Source: Kosakonia sp. BYX6
GTDB taxonomy: Bacteria > Pseudomonadota > Gammaproteobacteria > Enterobacterales > Enterobacteriaceae
Length of the DNA: 64,000 bases
Reading direction: 5' to 3'
NCBI RefSeq assembly: GCF_038449125.1
Contig: NZ_CP151800.1
Location: 2,328,406 to 2,392,405, forward strand
Shown here: piece after piece, positions 33,887 to 43,048 of the stretch
Layout: every line of letters starts with the position of its first letter
Numbering within the stretch: the stretch's first letter is position 1
The notes under the pieces: model-generated
What the model was told of the DNA's origin: nothing
What the model saw: only the letters and a program-made list of their open reading frames with translations
The model's database searches: none
Translations under genes and position numbers: made by a program

Positions 33887-35539
33887 TTATTTGGTTCCAG
33901 TTGCCCGCTTCAGTGCAAGACGGGCCGTAATACGCAGGCGCAACAAGCGCCATAAAATCCACAACAGCGTCGCGGCGGCAATACTTGCCGTCAGCAGATA
34001 AGTATCGTTGTAAGCCAGAATATTCGCTTCCAGCGTAGAGACGTTTTGCAGTTGCGTGGCCGCTTGCGTGCTGAGCAACGCGCTGTCGCCAATCATGCTC
34101 TGGTACAACTGGCTGTAAAGTTGCAAGCGGTCATTGACCAGCGGGTTTAATGTCGTGAGCTGATCGGCCAGCAAACTGGAGTGATACTTTTCGCGCCAGG
34201 TCTGGAAGGTGCCGAGAATCGCGGAACCCATCAGACCGCCGATGTTCTGGCTCATGCCGAACAGCACAGAGAAACTGACCAGGTTGCGCGGTTCGGCCAC
34301 CACGCCGCCGATGCCCGCCAGCATCGCCGGGGCGATAAAAAACGCGCTGGCAAAACCGAGCAGGAACTGGCTAATCATCAACTGATCCGGGCGCGTCAGG
34401 CTGGTTGACTGGCTGTCCATCAGCGAGGCGATAATCATCAGCACCAGCGACGTAACAATCGGCCACGCCAGCCGTTGCGGTTTGATCGTCAGGCAACTGG
34501 CGGCAATACCGCAAATAATCCCCGCAAGAATCGACCAGGCCAGCCGCGTCATCTGCTCATTTTGCAGCCCGACATATTGCAGCCAGCCAAAAACACCGGT
34601 GTTCTGCTCGGCGAGCACAATGCGGATCAACAGCATAATCAGCCCGAGGCGCACAATACTGCCGCTGGAAAGCCAGCGTGTGTTAAGCAGCGGGTTGCTG
34701 CGGTTGTGCTCAAACACAATCGCCGAGACAATCAACACCAGCGAGCTTGCCAGCGCCCAGCCAATCCACGGCGCTTCAAACCACCAATCGAGGCGGCCCA
34801 TTGAGAGCACCGCACAGAGCAGCGCCATGCCGGGGGCGAGCAAAAAGAAGGTGATGAAATCTTTCTTCTCAAACACCTGTTTGCGGTCGCCCGGCGGCAG
34901 TTTCAGCGCGATAACGCAACCGAGAGAAATCAGCGCCAGCCCAAGTTCAAACAGATACAAACCGCGCCACTCGTCCAGTTGCAACAGTTCCGTTGAGAAC
35001 AGGCGAGCAATGGGGATCGCCAGCGTCGAGCCAGTGATGCCGATGGTGAGCGCTTTCAAGCGGTGTTTCGCGGGCCAGGCCTGAATCTGGTAATAGATGC
35101 CGAGCGAACTGAGCGCCGCCGCCACCATACCGTGCGCGGCGCGGACAAGCAGCGCCGAACTGAGATCGTTAATAAACAAATGGAAGAAGGTGACCAGCAC
35201 ATAGAGCACCAGGAACCCTTCCGTAAAGGCGCGCAAACCATACTGCTGGCGGAATTTCACCAGCAACAGGTTGATTGAGACATTGGTCATCACATACACC
35301 GCTGGCAGCCAGGCGATTTCTGTCGACCAGGCGGCAAAGGTGCCTTGCAGGTTTTGCAGGTTCGCGGTCACCATCGCGTTGCCGAGCGCGCCGGTCATGC
35401 AGACCAGCAAGCCGACAATGCCATAAGCGATGCGTCGCGGCGTGCTGTGCCAGGGCGTGGAGGGGGAGCCCAGCAGCATTGGTTTTTCGTGGGCGGCCCA
35501 TTCACGAGGCGCGTAAGGATCGCTTTTCGGCAAGCGCAT
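33887..35539 (-). CDS. DHA2-family (EmrB-like) MFS drug efflux pump
   Basis: First gene of the operon, 550 aa, with about 14 hydrophobic segments expected for DHA2 proton antiporters. It has a hydrophilic N-terminal about 30 residues, then the membrane core. It shows family features such as LVRAAHGMVAAALSSLG in the early helices and a late periplasmic loop rich in Gln. The substrate is unknown; pumps of this type export hydrophobic or aromatic compounds. No dedicated regulator gene adjoins it, but a perfect palindrome lies upstream (35764-35778). The ribosome site before ATG 35539 is weak. Confidence 0.92.
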   Translation of the reverse strand: MRLPKSDPYAPREWAAHEKPMLLGSPSTPWHSTPRRIAYGIVGLLVCMTGALGNAMVTANLQNLQGTFAAWSTEIAWLPAVYVMTNVSINLLLVKFRQQYGLRAFTEGFLVLYVLVTFFHLFINDLSSALLVRAAHGMVAAALSSLGIYYQIQAWPAKHRLKALTIGITGSTLAIPIARLFSTELLQLDEWRGLYLFELGLALISLGCVIALKLPPGDRKQVFEKKDFITFFLLAPGMALLCAVLSMGRLDWWFEAPWIGWALASSLVLIVSAIVFEHNRSNPLLNTRWLSSGSIVRLGLIMLLIRIVLAEQNTGVFGWLQYVGLQNEQMTRLAWSILAGIICGIAASCLTIKPQRLAWPIVTSLVLMIIASLMDSQSTSLTRPDQLMISQFLLGFASAFFIAPAMLAGIGGVVAEPRNLVSFSVLFGMSQNIGGLMGSAILGTFQTWREKYHSSLLADQLTTLNPLVNDRLQLYSQLYQSMIGDSALLSTQAATQLQNVSTLEANILAYNDTYLLTASIAAATLLWILWRLLRLRITARLALKRATGTK

Positions 35540-35906
35540 TATTTGTCGACCTTATGAGAAGCCATTTCACCCAGAGACAGAAAAAACAGATAAAAAATGC
35601 AAAAGTTGCGGTTATCCATGAAGACCTAAAAATTGACCAGCTGAATAGTTAGGGGGCTAACGATTCTACGTGCGCCCATAAATGCATTGCAAGTGCATAA
35701 CAAAAATATAGATTACGCACGGAAAGCAATCGGCTTAAGTGTTCAGAAATTCATAACAATCAAGGTGACAGTGTCACCATAAAAGCGATTATTTCAGAGT
35801 ATATCGATTGAGTTACAGAAACTTACAGGAACAGGTTTAGGAGTGATCCGCTATTCAGAACCTGTTGACGCGGTAGTCTGTATACAGTAACGCGAAGGAG
35901 GTATTG
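35540..35906. other. Intergenic region between the efflux operon and ydcF
   Basis: AT-rich divergent promoter region with no gene. It holds a 15-bp perfect palindrome at 35764-35778 and the ydcF ribosome site (GGAGG at 35897-35901). Confidence 0.6.
35764..35778. promoter_or_regulatory. Perfect palindrome, candidate operator
   Basis: GGTGACAGTGTCACC, two 7-bp arms around one base, lies between the divergent efflux operon and ydcF. Shape and length fit a dimeric repressor site (TetR- or MarR-like). The regulator is not identified. Confidence 0.5.
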
Positions 35907-36707
35907 ATGCTGAAGACAACTTTTCCCGCTTTGCCGGAGCCGACGCTAGCTGCCGCGAACACGCTCGGGGAATGGCTGGCGCAGAATGATTTTGTGGGTA
36001 AACCAGCACCGGTGCGTGCAGATGTGGTGATCCTGGCGGGTAACGCCGTGATCCCGACAATTGATGCGGCATGTGCGCTGGCGGCGGCGCAACAAACGCC
36101 GTTGCTGATTAGCGGCGGCGTCGGCCATTCGACGACCTTCCTCTATTCGGCGATTGCCCGTCACCCGCGTTATAACGTGATTCGCACCACCGGGCGGGGT
36201 GAAGCCGCGATTCTGGCCGACATTGCCCGCCAGTTCTGGAAACTGGATGACAAACAACTCCTGATTGAAGACCGCTCGACCAACTGCGGAGAAAACGCCC
36301 GTTTCAGCGTCGATATGCTCATCACTAAAGAAATCAAACCGAAGACAGTCATGGTGATGCAGGATCCGACCATGCAGCGCCGCACAATGGCGACCTTTGC
36401 CCGCGTCAGCGAGCAATGTAACGATGCGCCGCACTGGTTGAGCTGGCCGGGTTTAACCCCATTACTGATCAACACGGACAACGGGCTGGAGTTTCAGCCT
36501 CGTCAGCGCGGTCTGTGGTCGGTGGAACGCTATTTGTCTCTGCTATTGGGCGAGATCCCGCGTCTGCGTGATGATGCCAACGGTTACGGGCCGAATGGCC
36601 GTGACTACCTTGTTCACGTTGATTTTCCTCAACATATTGAAGATGCCTGGCAGGTTTTGCACACGGACCGCACCCTCGCCGAGGCCATGTCCTTCCGTTC
36701 GTTGTAA
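35907..36707 (+). CDS. ydcF: YdcF, DUF218 family protein
   Basis: A 266-aa cytoplasmic protein matching E. coli YdcF, which binds S-adenosylmethionine in its crystal structure but has no defined reaction. DUF218 features: ADVVILAGNAVIPT, LLISGGVGHSTTF, EDRSTNCGENARFS and VMQDPTMQRRTMATF. The ATG at 35907 follows GGAGG by 5 nt and gives the E. coli length; a TTG at 35904 is also in frame. In E. coli ydcF lies between hrpA and aldA; here the accessory block pushes it about 6.5 kb from hrpA. Confidence 0.95.
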   Translation: MLKTTFPALPEPTLAAANTLGEWLAQNDFVGKPAPVRADVVILAGNAVIPTIDAACALAAAQQTPLLISGGVGHSTTFLYSAIARHPRYNVIRTTGRGEAAILADIARQFWKLDDKQLLIEDRSTNCGENARFSVDMLITKEIKPKTVMVMQDPTMQRRTMATFARVSEQCNDAPHWLSWPGLTPLLINTDNGLEFQPRQRGLWSVERYLSLLLGEIPRLRDDANGYGPNGRDYLVHVDFPQHIEDAWQVLHTDRTLAEAMSFRSL

Positions 36708-36855
36708 AGCCAATGCCCGTTTGCGCCAGCCGTATCGCAAACGGGCATGCCTGCTTCGCCAGTTGCTATTTTTTTGCCCACTTTTCTCTGCTCTTTTATG
36801 CGTTCTCTCACAAAAGCGGCGTATCTGCCTGGGAAATTTGCCGTCTGAAGATAGA

Positions 36856-36884
36856 TTTTTAACAATGAATTCACTTGTTAAAAA
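36856..36884. promoter_or_regulatory. Long inverted repeat in the aldA leader, candidate operator
   Basis: Perfect 10-bp arms TTTTTAACAA and TTGTTAAAAA are separated by 9 bp and end 24 bp before the aldA ATG. The AT-rich arms and spacing suggest a protein-binding site rather than a terminator. The cognate regulator is unknown. Confidence 0.55.
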
Positions 36885-36907
36885 CAATGTAATTACAGGA
36901 GCGGATC

Positions 36908-38347
36908 ATGACGGCACCCGTACAACACCCTATGTTTATTGATGGGCAATTTGTCAGCTGGCACGGGGACAAATGGCTCGACGTCGTCAACCCGGCGACA
37001 GAGGAGATACTGGCGCGCATTCCCGACGGCAGCGCGGAAGATGCCCGCAAAGCGATTGATGCCGCCGAACGCGCGCAACCCGCCTGGGAAGCACTACCGG
37101 CCATCGAACGCGCGGGTTGGCTGCGAAAAATCGCCGCCGGCATTCGTGAAAAAGCCAGTGAGATCAGCGCATTGATCGTGGCTGAAGGCGGCAAAATCCA
37201 GCAACTGGCGGAAGTGGAAGTCGCGTTTACCGCCGATTACATCGACTATATGGCGGAGTGGGCGCGCCGCTATGAAGGTGAAATCCTGCAAAGCGATCGC
37301 CCTAACGAGAATATTTTTGTTTTCAAACGCGCCCTCGGCGTCACCACCGGCATTTTGCCGTGGAACTTCCCGTTCTTCCTGATCGCCCGCAAAATGGCGC
37401 CCGCACTGATCACTGGCAACACAATTGTGATCAAACCGAGCGAGTTCACGCCGAACAACGCCATTGCGTTTGCCAAAATCGTTCACGATGTGGGATTGCC
37501 AAAAGGTGTCTTTAACCTCGTGTTGGGGCGCGGGGAAACCGTCGGCCAGGAACTGGCAGGCAACCCGAAAGTAGCGATGGTCAGCATGACCGGCAGCGTC
37601 GGCGCGGGTGAAAAAATCATGGCGGCGGCGGCGAAAAACATCACCAAAGTGTGCCTCGAACTGGGCGGCAAAGCCCCGGCGATTGTGTTGGATGATGCGG
37701 ATCTGGAACTGGCAGTGAAAGCGATTGTCGATTCGCGCGTCATCAATACCGGGCAGGTATGTAATTGCGCCGAGCGCGTTTATGTGCAAAAAGGCATTTA
37801 CGACCGCTTTGTGAACCGCCTTGGCGATGCGATGAAAGAGGTGCAGTTTGGCGACCCGGCGCAGCGTAACGACATCGCGATGGGGCCGCTGATCAATGCC
37901 GCCGCGCTGGAGCGGGTTGAGCAAAAAGTATCGCGCGCGGTTTCCGAAGGGGCGCGTGTGGTGCTGGGTGGTAAACCGGTGGTCGGCACCGGCTATTTCT
38001 ACCCGCCAACGCTGCTGCTGGATGTCACCCAGCAGATGGCGATCATGCACGAAGAAACCTTCGGCCCGGTGTTGCCGGTGGTGGCGTTTGACACCCTGGA
38101 TGAGGCGTTAGCGATGGCGAACGACAGTGATTATGGCCTGACGTCGTCGGTCTACACGCGGGATCTGAATACAGCCATGAAAGCGGTGCGCGGGCTGAAA
38201 TTTGGCGAAACCTACATCAACCGCGAGAACTTCGAGGCGATGCAAGGTTTCCATGCCGGCTGGCGCAAATCGGGTATCGGCGGAGCGGATGGGCGCCACG
38301 GCCTAAACGAATATCTGCAAACGCAGATGGTTTATCTGCAATCCTGA
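36908..38347 (+). CDS. aldA: Lactaldehyde/glycolaldehyde dehydrogenase AldA
   Basis: NAD-dependent aldehyde dehydrogenase that oxidises L-lactaldehyde to lactate in fucose and rhamnose breakdown, and glycolaldehyde to glycolate. The 479-aa product has the E. coli length. The catalytic Glu lies in LELGGKAP and the catalytic Cys in GQVCNCAERV; PWNFPFF and GETYINRENFEAMQGFH are class motifs. AGGAGCGGATC lies just before the ATG. A GC-rich hairpin follows the stop. The upstream inverted repeat is a likely control site. Confidence 0.97.
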   Translation: MTAPVQHPMFIDGQFVSWHGDKWLDVVNPATEEILARIPDGSAEDARKAIDAAERAQPAWEALPAIERAGWLRKIAAGIREKASEISALIVAEGGKIQQLAEVEVAFTADYIDYMAEWARRYEGEILQSDRPNENIFVFKRALGVTTGILPWNFPFFLIARKMAPALITGNTIVIKPSEFTPNNAIAFAKIVHDVGLPKGVFNLVLGRGETVGQELAGNPKVAMVSMTGSVGAGEKIMAAAAKNITKVCLELGGKAPAIVLDDADLELAVKAIVDSRVINTGQVCNCAERVYVQKGIYDRFVNRLGDAMKEVQFGDPAQRNDIAMGPLINAAALERVEQKVSRAVSEGARVVLGGKPVVGTGYFYPPTLLLDVTQQMAIMHEETFGPVLPVVAFDTLDEALAMANDSDYGLTSSVYTRDLNTAMKAVRGLKFGETYINRENFEAMQGFHAGWRKSGIGGADGRHGLNEYLQTQMVYLQS

Positions 38348-38355
38348 TGAACGTG

Positions 38356-38376
38356 GCCCCCGCCTGATGCGGGGGC
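38356..38376 (+). terminator. Terminator hairpin after aldA
   Basis: An 8-bp GC stem GCCCCCGC/GCGGGGGC with a 5-nt loop lies between aldA and the convergent hydrolase gene. The T-tract is poor, so strength is uncertain. Confidence 0.6.
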
Positions 38377-38381
38377 GCGTT

Positions 38382-39347
38382 TCACACTTTTGTCGCTATC
38401 CACGCCATCATTAATTCCGGCCAAATCGCCACTGGCAACCCCAGCGCATCGCGAATGCCGAAACCGTGTTTTCCCTGCTCGAACAGATGCATTTCCACCG
38501 GCACACCCAGGCGGCGCAATGCGCTAAACATCACCACACTGTTTTCCACTTTCACCGCAGGATCATCGACCGCATGCAATAAAAAAGTGGGCGGCGTTTG
38601 CGCGTCCGCCATTTGCTCGGCGGAGTAATGGTGAATCTGCTCATCGTTGGGGGTATCGCCAATCAACTGCTGGCGCGACATAGGGTGGTCGATCTCGGCA
38701 TGCATGGTGATGACCGGGTAGACCAGCGCCATAAAGGCCGGGCGAGCGCTCTGTTCATCGACAGTATCCAGCGGGGTGTAAACCGGCTCGTTATAACGCG
38801 TGCCTAAACTTGCCGCCGCGTGTCCTCCGGCAGAAAACCCCATAATGCCAAGACGCTGCGGGTCGATGCGCCACTCGGCTGCGCGCGTACGAATCACGCG
38901 CATCGCGCGCTGGACATCGGCGAGCGGGGCGTCAGCGCCTTCGGCGTGCCCATCGCCCGGCAAGCGGTAAGTCATCACAAATAAGGTGTAGCCTTTGGCG
39001 TTAAAAACCGGCGCCAGCGCGCTGCCTTCTTTATCTAACACCACGCGGCGATATGAACCGCCCGGCGTCACCAGAATGCCGACACCGTTGGGGTTTTGCG
39101 GCGCATAAACCGTGATTTCCGGGGCGCGAACGCCGGTGACAGAACGGTCGAATGGCGAGGGGCCAGTGTGTTGCTCTTCAAGTTGAAAACGGACCGGGCT
39201 GACACTGGCGCCCGAAGCCTCGCCCTGCGGCCAGACGGGGAAGGTCGTTGCGTGCTGAACCGCCACGTCCATTAAGGTTAACAAATCTTGCGGGGTGATA
39301 TTTCTCACTCGTTCTCCTTCGTTGCCCGATGGCGCTGCATCATTCAC
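38382..39347 (-). CDS. Alpha/beta hydrolase, esterase-like
   Basis: A 321-aa predicted cytoplasmic hydrolase of the acetylesterase/BD-FAE type. The nucleophile elbow is GFSAGGHAA, the acid lies in [12 protein letters not shown], and the histidine in GKHGFGI; an oxyanion motif TPGGSYRRV replaces HGGG. The substrate is unknown, with acetylated sugars as the usual choice. It begins with GTG at 39347, whose last bases overlap the gapC stop (GTGA), so it is coupled to gapC. No strong ribosome site is seen; a later start at Met26 is possible. E. coli has no gene here. Confidence 0.82.
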   Translation of the reverse strand: MNDAAPSGNEGERVRNITPQDLLTLMDVAVQHATTFPVWPQGEASGASVSPVRFQLEEQHTGPSPFDRSVTGVRAPEITVYAPQNPNGVGILVTPGGSYRRVVLDKEGSALAPVFNAKGYTLFVMTYRLPGDGHAEGADAPLADVQRAMRVIRTRAAEWRIDPQRLGIMGFSAGGHAAASLGTRYNEPVYTPLDTVDEQSARPAFMALVYPVITMHAEIDHPMSRQQLIGDTPNDEQIHHYSAEQMADAQTPPTFLLHAVDDPAVKVENSVVMFSALRRLGVPVEMHLFEQGKHGFGIRDALGLPVAIWPELMMAWIATKV

Positions 39348-40345
39348 AACGCGCGATATTTCTCCAACACACGCACCAATTGGGTGACAAAACCGTATTC
39401 GTTATCGTACCAGGCGACGGTTTTTACCAGTTGCAAATCGCCCACTTCGGTGACTTCGGTCTGCGTGGCATCAAATAAAGAACCGAAATGGCTACCAATC
39501 ACATCGCAAGAGACAATCTCGTCATCGGTGTAACCGAAGGATTCATTATTTTCGGTCGCCTTTTTCAGCGCCTGATGAATGTGATCCACCGTCACTTTTT
39601 TCTCTAGCACCGACACCAGTTCGGTGACGGAACCGGTTTTGACCGGTACGCGCTGGGCATGGCCTTTCAGTTTGCCGCTCAGCGCCGGGATCACCAGACC
39701 AATCGCTTTCGCCGCGCCGGTAGTATGAGGAATGATATTTTCCGCGGCGGCGCGGGAGGCACGCAGATCTTTACCGCGTGGGCCATCCACCAGGGCTTGC
39801 GTACCGGTATAGGCGTGAATAGTGGTCATGGTGCCCGCTTTAATGCCGAAACTGTCGTGCAACACTTTTGCCATTGGCGCCAGGCAGTTGGTGGTGCAGG
39901 AAGCGACAGAAATAATGGTGTCCTGCGCGTCGATGGTGTCGTCATTAACGTTGTAGACCACCGTTTTCATTTCGCCCGCAGGTGCGGAGATCAACACTTT
40001 CTTCGCCCCGGCATCAATATGCGCCTGGGATTTCTCGGCAGACGTATAAAAACCGGTGCATTCAACAATGATTTCCGCCCCGGCGCTGCGCCACGGAATA
40101 TACTTCGCCTCTTTTTCGGCATAAACGATGATGGTTTTGCCATCGACGATCAGCGCGTCTTCGGTGAAATCGACACTCCAGCCAAACGGGCCGTAGTTAG
40201 AGTCGTGCTTTAACAAATAGGCCAGTACTTTCGGTGAAGTCAGATCGTTGATCGCGACCACTTCCGCGCCGCTGTTGGTTTCCAGAAGACGACGTAAGAC
40301 CAGGCGGCCGATGCGCCCAAACCCATTGATGCCAATTTTACTCAT
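39344..40345 (-). CDS. gapC: Glyceraldehyde-3-phosphate dehydrogenase GapC
   Basis: NAD-dependent GAPDH paralogue of 333 aa. The Rossmann start [10 protein letters not shown], catalytic Cys in SCTTNCLAP and the [21 protein letters not shown] motifs are intact. In E. coli K-12 the equivalent gene is a frame-shifted pseudogene, whereas here it reads through. ATG 40345 follows GAGA; an upstream start (40369) would add eight residues. The aldA-gapC-cybB neighbourhood is kept. Biological role next to the main gapA is unclear. Confidence 0.95.
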   Translation of the reverse strand: MSKIGINGFGRIGRLVLRRLLETNSGAEVVAINDLTSPKVLAYLLKHDSNYGPFGWSVDFTEDALIVDGKTIIVYAEKEAKYIPWRSAGAEIIVECTGFYTSAEKSQAHIDAGAKKVLISAPAGEMKTVVYNVNDDTIDAQDTIISVASCTTNCLAPMAKVLHDSFGIKAGTMTTIHAYTGTQALVDGPRGKDLRASRAAAENIIPHTTGAAKAIGLVIPALSGKLKGHAQRVPVKTGSVTELVSVLEKKVTVDHIHQALKKATENNESFGYTDDEIVSCDVIGSHFGSLFDATQTEVTEVGDLQLVKTVAWYDNEYGFVTQLVRVLEKYRAL

Positions 40346-40536
40346 AATTCTCTCCAGTCGGGATGTCACCCTTCATCGTTATGCACTACATCAGTGATAA
40401 CCTGGCGGGCGGTATTGGGCAAACGAATAGCATTCAGCGAAGGCTAAGTTGCTGAAAATTGATAAAGAAAAGTTAATGAATTTTTAAGCAAAGCTCGTTA
40501 TGTTGAAGGCCGGTCCGTTCGTTTTGGGGTTTCTTT

Positions 40537-41067
40537 ATGCGTAGCAAATATTCCGGCGTACAAATCGCCATCCACTGGTTGGTATTTTTGTTGGTGGTCG
40601 CGGCTTATTGCGCCATGGAGTTTCGCGGGTTCGCGCCGCGCAGCTACCGCCCGTATTTCAATATAGTCCATGTCTCTTGCGGCATCTCGATTCTGGTGCT
40701 GATGGTGGCGCGCTTGTTGGTCAGGCTGAAAAAAACCACACCGCCGATTGTGCCGAAGCCCTCAGCGATGATGACCGGGCTTGCTCATCTTGGGCATTTG
40801 GTGATTTATCTGCTGTTTATCGCCTTGCCGATCCTCGGCCTGCTGATGATGTACAACCGTGGCGGCCCGTGGATTGCGTTTGGCATTGTGATGCCGCATG
40901 CCGCCGAGGCGAATTTCGATTTGGTCGATGTGTTTAAGGAATACCATGTGTTGCTGGCAACGCTGGGTTATTACGTCATTGGTCTGCATGCCGCTGCCGC
41001 GCTGGTGCATCATTATTTCTTCAAAGACAATACGCTGCTGCGCATGATGCCGAAAAAACGCGATTGA
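40537..41067 (+). CDS. cybB: Cytochrome b561 (superoxide oxidase) CybB
   Basis: A 176-aa inner-membrane di-haem protein with four hydrophobic helices. E. coli CybB oxidises superoxide and passes the electron to ubiquinone. Conserved haem-ligand histidines are seen in QIAIHW, NIVHVSC and in GLHAAAALVHHYF. The start MRSKYSG fits the family. It is divergent from gapC and is followed by a single REP-like unit. Confidence 0.95.
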   Translation: MRSKYSGVQIAIHWLVFLLVVAAYCAMEFRGFAPRSYRPYFNIVHVSCGISILVLMVARLLVRLKKTTPPIVPKPSAMMTGLAHLGHLVIYLLFIALPILGLLMMYNRGGPWIAFGIVMPHAAEANFDLVDVFKEYHVLLATLGYYVIGLHAAAALVHHYFFKDNTLLRMMPKKRD

Positions 41068-41073
41068 TGCCCT

Positions 41074-41106
41074 GCCGGAGGGCGCTGAACGCCTATCCGG
41101 CCTACA
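41074..41106. repeat. REP-like unit after cybB
   Basis: GCCGGAGGGCGCTGAACGCC followed by TATCCGGCCTACA has the REP palindrome and the conserved CCTACA end, with some divergence in the first arm. Confidence 0.7.
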
Positions 41107-41130
41107 AAAATCCTTTCCCTTTTGTGCGAT

Positions 41131-41188
41131 TAAAATGTGATCCTGTCTGGCTTTTCGCCGCGAAAAGCCGGGTGGAAATCACATTTTA
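41131..41188. promoter_or_regulatory. Nested perfect inverted repeats upstream of the MHS transporter
   Basis: Outer arms TAAAATGTGAT (41131-41141) and ATCACATTTTA (41178-41188) are perfect over 11 bp; inside them a 9-bp hairpin GGCTTTTCG/CGAAAAGCC (41149-41157, 41161-41169) has a 3-nt loop. The structure could be a cruciform-like operator pair or an RNA hairpin. Its outer repeat contains TGTGA/TCACA half-sites, but they are 36 bp apart, too far for one CRP site. Confidence 0.55.
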
Positions 41189-41226
41189 CGCCATCTGTGC
41201 TGTGCGCAATTCGTACAAGCGGTGTA

Positions 41227-41255
41227 GATAGTATATCTATTATAGAAACACTATC
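41227..41255 (+). promoter_or_regulatory. Small inverted repeat in the MHS transporter leader
   Basis: GATAGT (41227-41232) and ACTATC (41250-41255) flank an AT-rich core containing TATTATAG, a likely -10 region. This could be an operator over the promoter. Evidence is limited to the repeat itself. Confidence 0.3.
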
Positions 41256-41272
41256 GAGGAGGGAGGGGGAAA

Positions 41273-42598
41273 ATGACACAGCCAGTTCAGGAATCACTCG
41301 ATCGCATGTCCGCTCAAGAACAGGCCTCCGGGTCGCGAAAATTACGCAAAGTGCTGCTCGCCACTGGTATCGGCCACTTTGTCGAATGGTTTGACTTTGG
41401 GCTGTACGGGACGCTGGCGGCGATTATCGGCCTGCAGTTTTTCCAGTCGGCAAACCCCAGCGTGGCGTTGCTCTCATCGTTCGCGGTGTTTGGCGCGGGC
41501 TTTATTATGCGCCCGCTTGGTGGCTTGTTTTTCGGTTCGCTGGGCGATCGAAAAGGGCGGCAAAAAGTGCTGGCAACGGTGATTTTGCTTACCTCCGGCG
41601 CGACATTCGTCATGGGCTTGCTGCCGACGTATCACCAGATTGGTATTAGCGCCACGGTGTTGCTGGTGATCACGCGCCTGGTGCAGGGGTTTGCGGCTGG
41701 AGGCGAAAGTTCGGGGGCAACGACGTATCTGGCGGAATATGCGCCGACCGAACGCCGCGGCTATTTTACCTGCTGGATCGATAACTTCGGTTTTATGGCC
41801 TTTGTTGTCGGTTCCGGGCTGGTTTTCCTGCTGACCGCGACGCTCGGTGAAAGCACGATGAACGACTGGGGTTGGCGCATTCCGTTTTTGATCGCCGGTC
41901 CGCTGGGTTGGGTTGGTCTGTATCTGCGAAAGCATCTTGAGGATTCGCCGGAATTCCTCGATGCCATGAAAAACGGGCAGGTCGAAGCCGCACCGCTGCG
42001 CAAAGCCGTCACGACCGCCTGGGGCGCATTGTTATTCTGCGTAGGGTTTGTGGTGATCAAAGCCGTAGGGCACTGGACGCTGCAAACGTTTATGCCTAGT
42101 TACCTCTCCACCGAGCTGCACTTTAGCAAGCTGAACGCTTACGCCATCACGACGATTGGCCTGTTTTCCGTTGCCGTGCTGGTGCCGTTTATGGGGTATC
42201 TGTCGGATAAATACGGACGAAAACCGCTGATGCTGGCAGGCTGCACCGGGTTTATTCTGCTCAGCTACCCGGCAATGATGGTGATGGCCAACGGCGATGT
42301 GCTCTCGGCAGTGTTAGCGATGGTGATGCTTGGCGCGTTTATCGCCGCGTTTGATGGCGCCTGTACAGCCGCAATGGCTGAACTGTTCCCAACCAGCGTG
42401 CGCTACGGCGGGCTTTCTATTGCCTACAATTTTGCTGTCGCGTTTTTCGGCGGTATCACGCCATGGTTCTCTGCTTACCTCATCACCAGCACCGGTGATA
42501 AATTCTCACCCGCGTTTTATGTGATGGGCGCGGCGCTGATTACGTTCCTCACCGTGTTGCGCGCCCGTGAAACAGCAGGGCAACCGCTAAAACGTTAA
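41273..42598 (+). CDS. MHS-family proton symporter (MFS)
   Basis: A 441-aa inner-membrane transporter with 12 expected helices, of the metabolite:H+ symporter group (relatives include KgtP, ShiA and ProP). Seen: GHFVEWFDFGLYG in helix 1, FIMRPLGGLFFGSLGDRKGR with the cytoplasmic loop signature, and RLVQGFAAGGESSGATTYLAE. Members carry dicarboxylates, shikimate or osmolytes; the substrate cannot be assigned. GGAGGGAGGGGG precedes the ATG, a very strong site. A nested palindrome lies upstream. It stands alone. Confidence 0.9.
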   Translation: MTQPVQESLDRMSAQEQASGSRKLRKVLLATGIGHFVEWFDFGLYGTLAAIIGLQFFQSANPSVALLSSFAVFGAGFIMRPLGGLFFGSLGDRKGRQKVLATVILLTSGATFVMGLLPTYHQIGISATVLLVITRLVQGFAAGGESSGATTYLAEYAPTERRGYFTCWIDNFGFMAFVVGSGLVFLLTATLGESTMNDWGWRIPFLIAGPLGWVGLYLRKHLEDSPEFLDAMKNGQVEAAPLRKAVTTAWGALLFCVGFVVIKAVGHWTLQTFMPSYLSTELHFSKLNAYAITTIGLFSVAVLVPFMGYLSDKYGRKPLMLAGCTGFILLSYPAMMVMANGDVLSAVLAMVMLGAFIAAFDGACTAAMAELFPTSVRYGGLSIAYNFAVAFFGGITPWFSAYLITSTGDKFSPAFYVMGAALITFLTVLRARETAGQPLKR

Positions 42599-42706
42599 TT
42601 GCTTGCCCGGTGGGAATGTTCACCGGGTTATTAGTTGGTCGAAATATCTTGTATTTGGACAAATTATTAGCAGATCAAGAATATAATATATCGACGTAGC
42701 AGTAAC

Positions 42707-43048
42707 TTATGAGACCATCTTAATGCCATAAGGACAAAGCTCAAATAAACACCCATGTTGTTGATCACATGTTCGCAAAGAAATATTATCATTTCCTGGA
42801 CAATGGCAACTATTTTTTAATTTTTCCCAGGTGTGATGGAAATAGGGCATGGTATGAATAACGCTAAATTGGTGCATTTTCCCATTGACGATAATACCTT
42901 TTGCATCAGTCTGTAAGCTATTGTTTGGGCGAAGAAAATAGTCTCCTTTATACCAAACAATCACCGATTTTCCCGCCGAATTGCTGGCCACAGCGAATGC
43001 CGTACCCGTGGTGGGAGAAACTAACATATCCGTAATATTCCAGCGCAT
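42707..43048 (-). CDS. Unknown 113-aa protein with C-terminal cysteine cluster
   Basis: I do not recognise it. Base composition is AT-rich compared with the core. The N-terminal part has beta-like strands (SPTTGTAFAVASNSAGKSVIVWYKGDYFLRPNN), and the last third holds cysteines arranged C-H-C-P, C-D and C-L-F-E-L-C, which might bind a metal or form disulfides. There is no signal peptide. GGAGG lies 4 nt before ATG 43048; a longer start at 43099 exists but bypasses this site. It is flanked by other relic-like sequence. Confidence 0.62.
   Translation of the reverse strand: MRWNITDMLVSPTTGTAFAVASNSAGKSVIVWYKGDYFLRPNNSLQTDAKGIIVNGKMHQFSVIHTMPYFHHTWEKLKNSCHCPGNDNISLRTCDQQHGCLFELCPYGIKMVS

Noticed and set aside
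41131-41188. CRP site
   Set aside because: TGTGA and TCACA are present but separated by 36 bp instead of 6, so they do not form one CRP site.
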